Source of the DNA: Mariniphaga sp040772505
Lineage (GTDB): Bacteria; Bacteroidota; Bacteroidia; Bacteroidales; Prolixibacteraceae
Length of the DNA stretch: 64,000 nucleotides
NCBI GenBank assembly: GCA_040772505.1
Contig: JAXGYA010000003.1
Location: 62,001 to 126,000 of the forward strand
Direction of reading: 5' to 3'
In this document: positions 61,823-64,000 of the stretch, piece after piece
Position numbering within the stretch: position 1 is the stretch's first letter
Layout of the letters: each line of letters begins with the position of its first letter
Translations under genes and position numbers: made by a program
The notes under the pieces: model-generated
What the model was told of the DNA's origin: nothing
The model's database searches: none
The model's input: the letters and a program-made list of their open reading frames with translations, nothing else

Positions 61823-61862
61823 CGCCTAAAATTATTTTTTATTAAAAGTTTCACCATAAAAA

Positions 61863-64000
61863 TCATTCTCTATATTTATTCTGTATATTTCTTGCTTTTT
61901 TTAGATATTCTTTTGATAAATGCTTTTCAATTTTCTCCAATAAATCAACAGTATCCACAGGTTTTGCAAGATAGTCGTCACATCCCGCATCAATGGCTTT
62001 GGTTTCATCTCCTGTCAGCCCATAGGTGGTGATGGCAATCACCGGCAGAGTCGGCCTGAAGGCTTTGATAATCCGGGTTGCCTCATACCCATCCATGACA
62101 GGCATTTTTAAATCCATGAGCACCAGTGAAATATCATTGTTTTGCTTTACATGATCAACAGCTTCCCTGCCGTTTGAAGCCCTGATGATGACGGCATTAA
62201 TCTTTTTTTGTAAAAATTTATTTATGATACTGAAGCTCAGCTCCTCATCCTCTGCTATGAGAATAACAGGACCGGAGTCTCTCCGGATTTCATAAGAAGA
62301 GTCTGCTGTTTCGGGAGAAAGATCAGGCACTTTCTTTTTCTGAACAGGAATCTGAATGCAGAAATTTGTTCCGATATTTTTTTGGGATGAAAAGGATATC
62401 TTTCCGCCAAGAAGATTTACCAGCCCTTTGCAAATGGCTAATCCCAGTCCGCTACCCTCATATTTACGCGTATTCCCGATATCCTCCTGCATGAAAAAAT
62501 TGAAAACCTGATTATAGAATTCCGGCTCAATACCAATTCCTGTATCACGTATTTCAAAAGAAATATATGGATAATCACTTCTGATGATAAAATCAATACT
62601 GCCCCGCTGTGTAAATTTGAAGGCATTGTCAAGAATAAGCGACAACGTCTTATAAATCAACTCCTTATCAGAATATATATACTTTAATTCAGGATTAATT
62701 TCTGAGACTATGTTAAACTGCAGTTTTTTCACCCGTGCTTCATGTTTATACCGTTCTTCAAGTGACAGTATCAGTTCACTCAAATTAAAGGATTTCAAAC
62801 GAAGTGGCATTTCACCTGACTGCAACAGCGATATATCCATATAATTCGTAATGGTTGCAAGCAGCCGGCTGCTGCTTTTATGGATAATTTCAATCAGCTC
62901 CTGCCGCTCTGAATCAGAAATATCTGCTTCGCCAATCAGAGCAGAGGCAACAACAATTCCATTCAGAGGAGTTCTCACTTCATGTGAAATATTATTTAAA
63001 AAGGCGGATTTAATCCGGCTACCTGCCTCAGCCTTCAAACGTGCAAAAGTTAGTTCCTGATTAAGTTTCCATGTGCGGTTATTGATTTTCAGCAACTCTT
63101 CGTTCAGCCTGAGCAGCTCAGTGTTTTGCTCCTGCATTTTACGCTGACTTTCAATTAACGCTTTTTTAGCTTCCTTTTTGTCGGTTATATCTTTTAAGAT
63201 TCCCATTACCGTAAGCCTGTCATAATCAGGCAATGAAACAACATTTACTTCGGCATCACGAACCTGTCCTGATTTTGTTTTGTACTGAGACTCGTATGTT
63301 GGCGGCAGTTTCTTCCCCTGAACGCGTGCTTTATAACGGTTATTAAAAATCTCCCTGCTCTTTTCTGTCAACAGTACATTTATATCAAATGACTTTGAAA
63401 GCAGCTCTTTTTTGGTATATCCCAGCATTTCCTGATAGGATTTATTGACATAAATAAATTGCTTGCCCCTCAGCAGGTAGATGCCATCAGTAGCATTATC
63501 AATAAAAGTCTGGAATCTATTTTCGCTCACCTCAAAATTCAGGGAAGCTGTATAGTGAGCGAGCCAAATTTCAATTTTATCGGCAATTTGTCTTAGCTGC
63601 TTTTCATCGCTTTTTGAAAAAGTGTATTCCTGCGAAACTGCAATACGAATAACACCTCTGTTGTTACCTGAAATCTTAAATTTTAAGTCCTGAGTCTTGA
63701 GATTTTCAGTTCTTTTCAGCGTATCTCCGTACTCCTGATTATTGTATTTCAAAGAAACAGCCTTGATTTCGTCCGGGTAATTTCTCTTAATAATGTTAAC
63801 AACAGCAGGCAAAAACGTGTCAGGGCTGTGCTTTTTATGCCTCTCCTCATTTATCTCTCTTAAGCAGACAAGATCTTTAACTTTACGGTTTAGATTCTTT
63901 GTCCCGCAATAGATGGATTTTTCCATTAAAACCCAGCGATTACGCGCAATGGCAACCAAAACAACAACTACAAGAGTAAAAATCAAACCGACAAAAATGA
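61863..64000 (-). CDS. hybrid sensor histidine kinase (5' end outside window)
   Basis: At least 711 residues; the frame stays open to the window edge, so the true start lies beyond 64000. A membrane helix (FTLVVVVLVAIARNRW) is at the visible N-terminus. A GAF-like region precedes a PAS domain (about 155-265, FQTFIDNATDGIYLLRGKQF), a coiled coil, HisKA with the phospho-His in FLNNISHEVRTPLNGI, and HATPase with DNAFKFTQ, DTGIGIEP and GSGLGLAICKGL. The C-terminal receiver has the Asp in DISLVLMDLKMPVMDGYEAT. The signal it senses is unknown. Confidence 0.92.
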   Translation of the reverse strand, partial: IFVGLIFTLVVVVLVAIARNRWVLMEKSIYCGTKNLNRKVKDLVCLREINEERHKKHSPDTFLPAVVNIIKRNYPDEIKAVSLKYNNQEYGDTLKRTENLKTQDLKFKISGNNRGVIRIAVSQEYTFSKSDEKQLRQIADKIEIWLAHYTASLNFEVSENRFQTFIDNATDGIYLLRGKQFIYVNKSYQEMLGYTKKELLSKSFDINVLLTEKSREIFNNRYKARVQGKKLPPTYESQYKTKSGQVRDAEVNVVSLPDYDRLTVMGILKDITDKKEAKKALIESQRKMQEQNTELLRLNEELLKINNRTWKLNQELTFARLKAEAGSRIKSAFLNNISHEVRTPLNGIVVASALIGEADISDSERQELIEIIHKSSSRLLATITNYMDISLLQSGEMPLRLKSFNLSELILSLEERYKHEARVKKLQFNIVSEINPELKYIYSDKELIYKTLSLILDNAFKFTQRGSIDFIIRSDYPYISFEIRDTGIGIEPEFYNQVFNFFMQEDIGNTRKYEGSGLGLAICKGLVNLLGGKISFSSQKNIGTNFCIQIPVQKKKVPDLSPETADSSYEIRRDSGPVILIAEDEELSFSIINKFLQKKINAVIIRASNGREAVDHVKQNNDISLVLMDLKMPVMDGYEATRIIKAFRPTLPVIAITTYGLTGDETKAIDAGCDDYLAKPVDTVDLLEKIEKHLSKEYLKKARNIQNKYRE

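Overview
The window reads as a chromosomal segment of a Bacteroidota bacterium, most likely of the order Bacteroidales. The support is a lipidated TamA variant (TamL) next to TamB, a SPOR lipoprotein, an S41 protease, many TANNTTTG -7 promoter elements, AT-rich DNA and weak ribosome binding sites. I cannot name a genus. No rRNA, tRNA or CRISPR array was recognised.

Layout. (1) 1-12,475 is an envelope-biogenesis block: the end of an MlaF-like ABC ATPase, an MCE/MlaD protein, a POTRA-barrel protein, TamB, TamL, an OmpA-type lipoprotein and an ECF sigma factor. (2) 12,476-18,092 is a rearranged zone: a strong terminator, then a 5-kb segment bounded by 110-bp inverted repeats. It holds a decayed IS1634-like element, remnants of an older epimerase and dehydrogenase, 57-bp and 15-bp tandem repeats, a DUF559 protein and an AlbA/HATPase regulator. 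(3) 18,093-37,194 is a capsule or O-antigen locus: Ugd, a TviC/WbpP-like epimerase, a TviB/WbpO-like dehydrogenase, a Wzx flippase, a frameshifted Wzy-like polymerase, several glycosyltransferases, a quinovosamine-type SDR and a PglC-like initiating transferase. It is interrupted by foreign cassettes. (4) 37,195-47,472 is accessory: heptamer repeats, a Fic remnant, two AAA_14/DUF4143 ATPases with palindromic promoters, a reverse-strand cluster of YiiX-like papain-fold hydrolases with membrane proteins, and a membrane-anchored AraC regulator. (5) 47,473-52,815 is the export module: a PglF-like 4,6-dehydratase, a Wza lipoprotein and a Wzc tyrosine kinase with a Gly-Tyr tail. (6) 52,816-55,733 is repeat-rich and holds a doubly frameshifted AAA_14 pseudogene. 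(7) 55,734-64,000 is housekeeping: RlmD, SPOR lipoprotein, dCMP deaminase, S41 protease, YraN, LD-carboxypeptidase, a response regulator and a hybrid histidine kinase cut by the window edge.

How it fits together. Blocks 3 and 5 supply the nucleotide sugars, lipid-linked assembly, flipping, polymerisation and export of a surface polysaccharide rich in uronic acids and probably a 6-deoxy amino sugar. Block 1 supplies outer-membrane lipid and protein assembly.

The most interesting observation is a recurring insertion architecture in the polysaccharide locus. A three-gene sce7726-sce7725-HEPN/RES cassette and, separately, an AlbA/HATPase gene each sit between two copies of the 5' end of a glycan gene. 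In both cases the paired copies share 86-91 bp of perfect identity at their 3' side while their 5' sides have diverged. The sce7726-sce7725-RES cassette is a candidate conflict or defence system, and its RES gene carries an in-frame stop.
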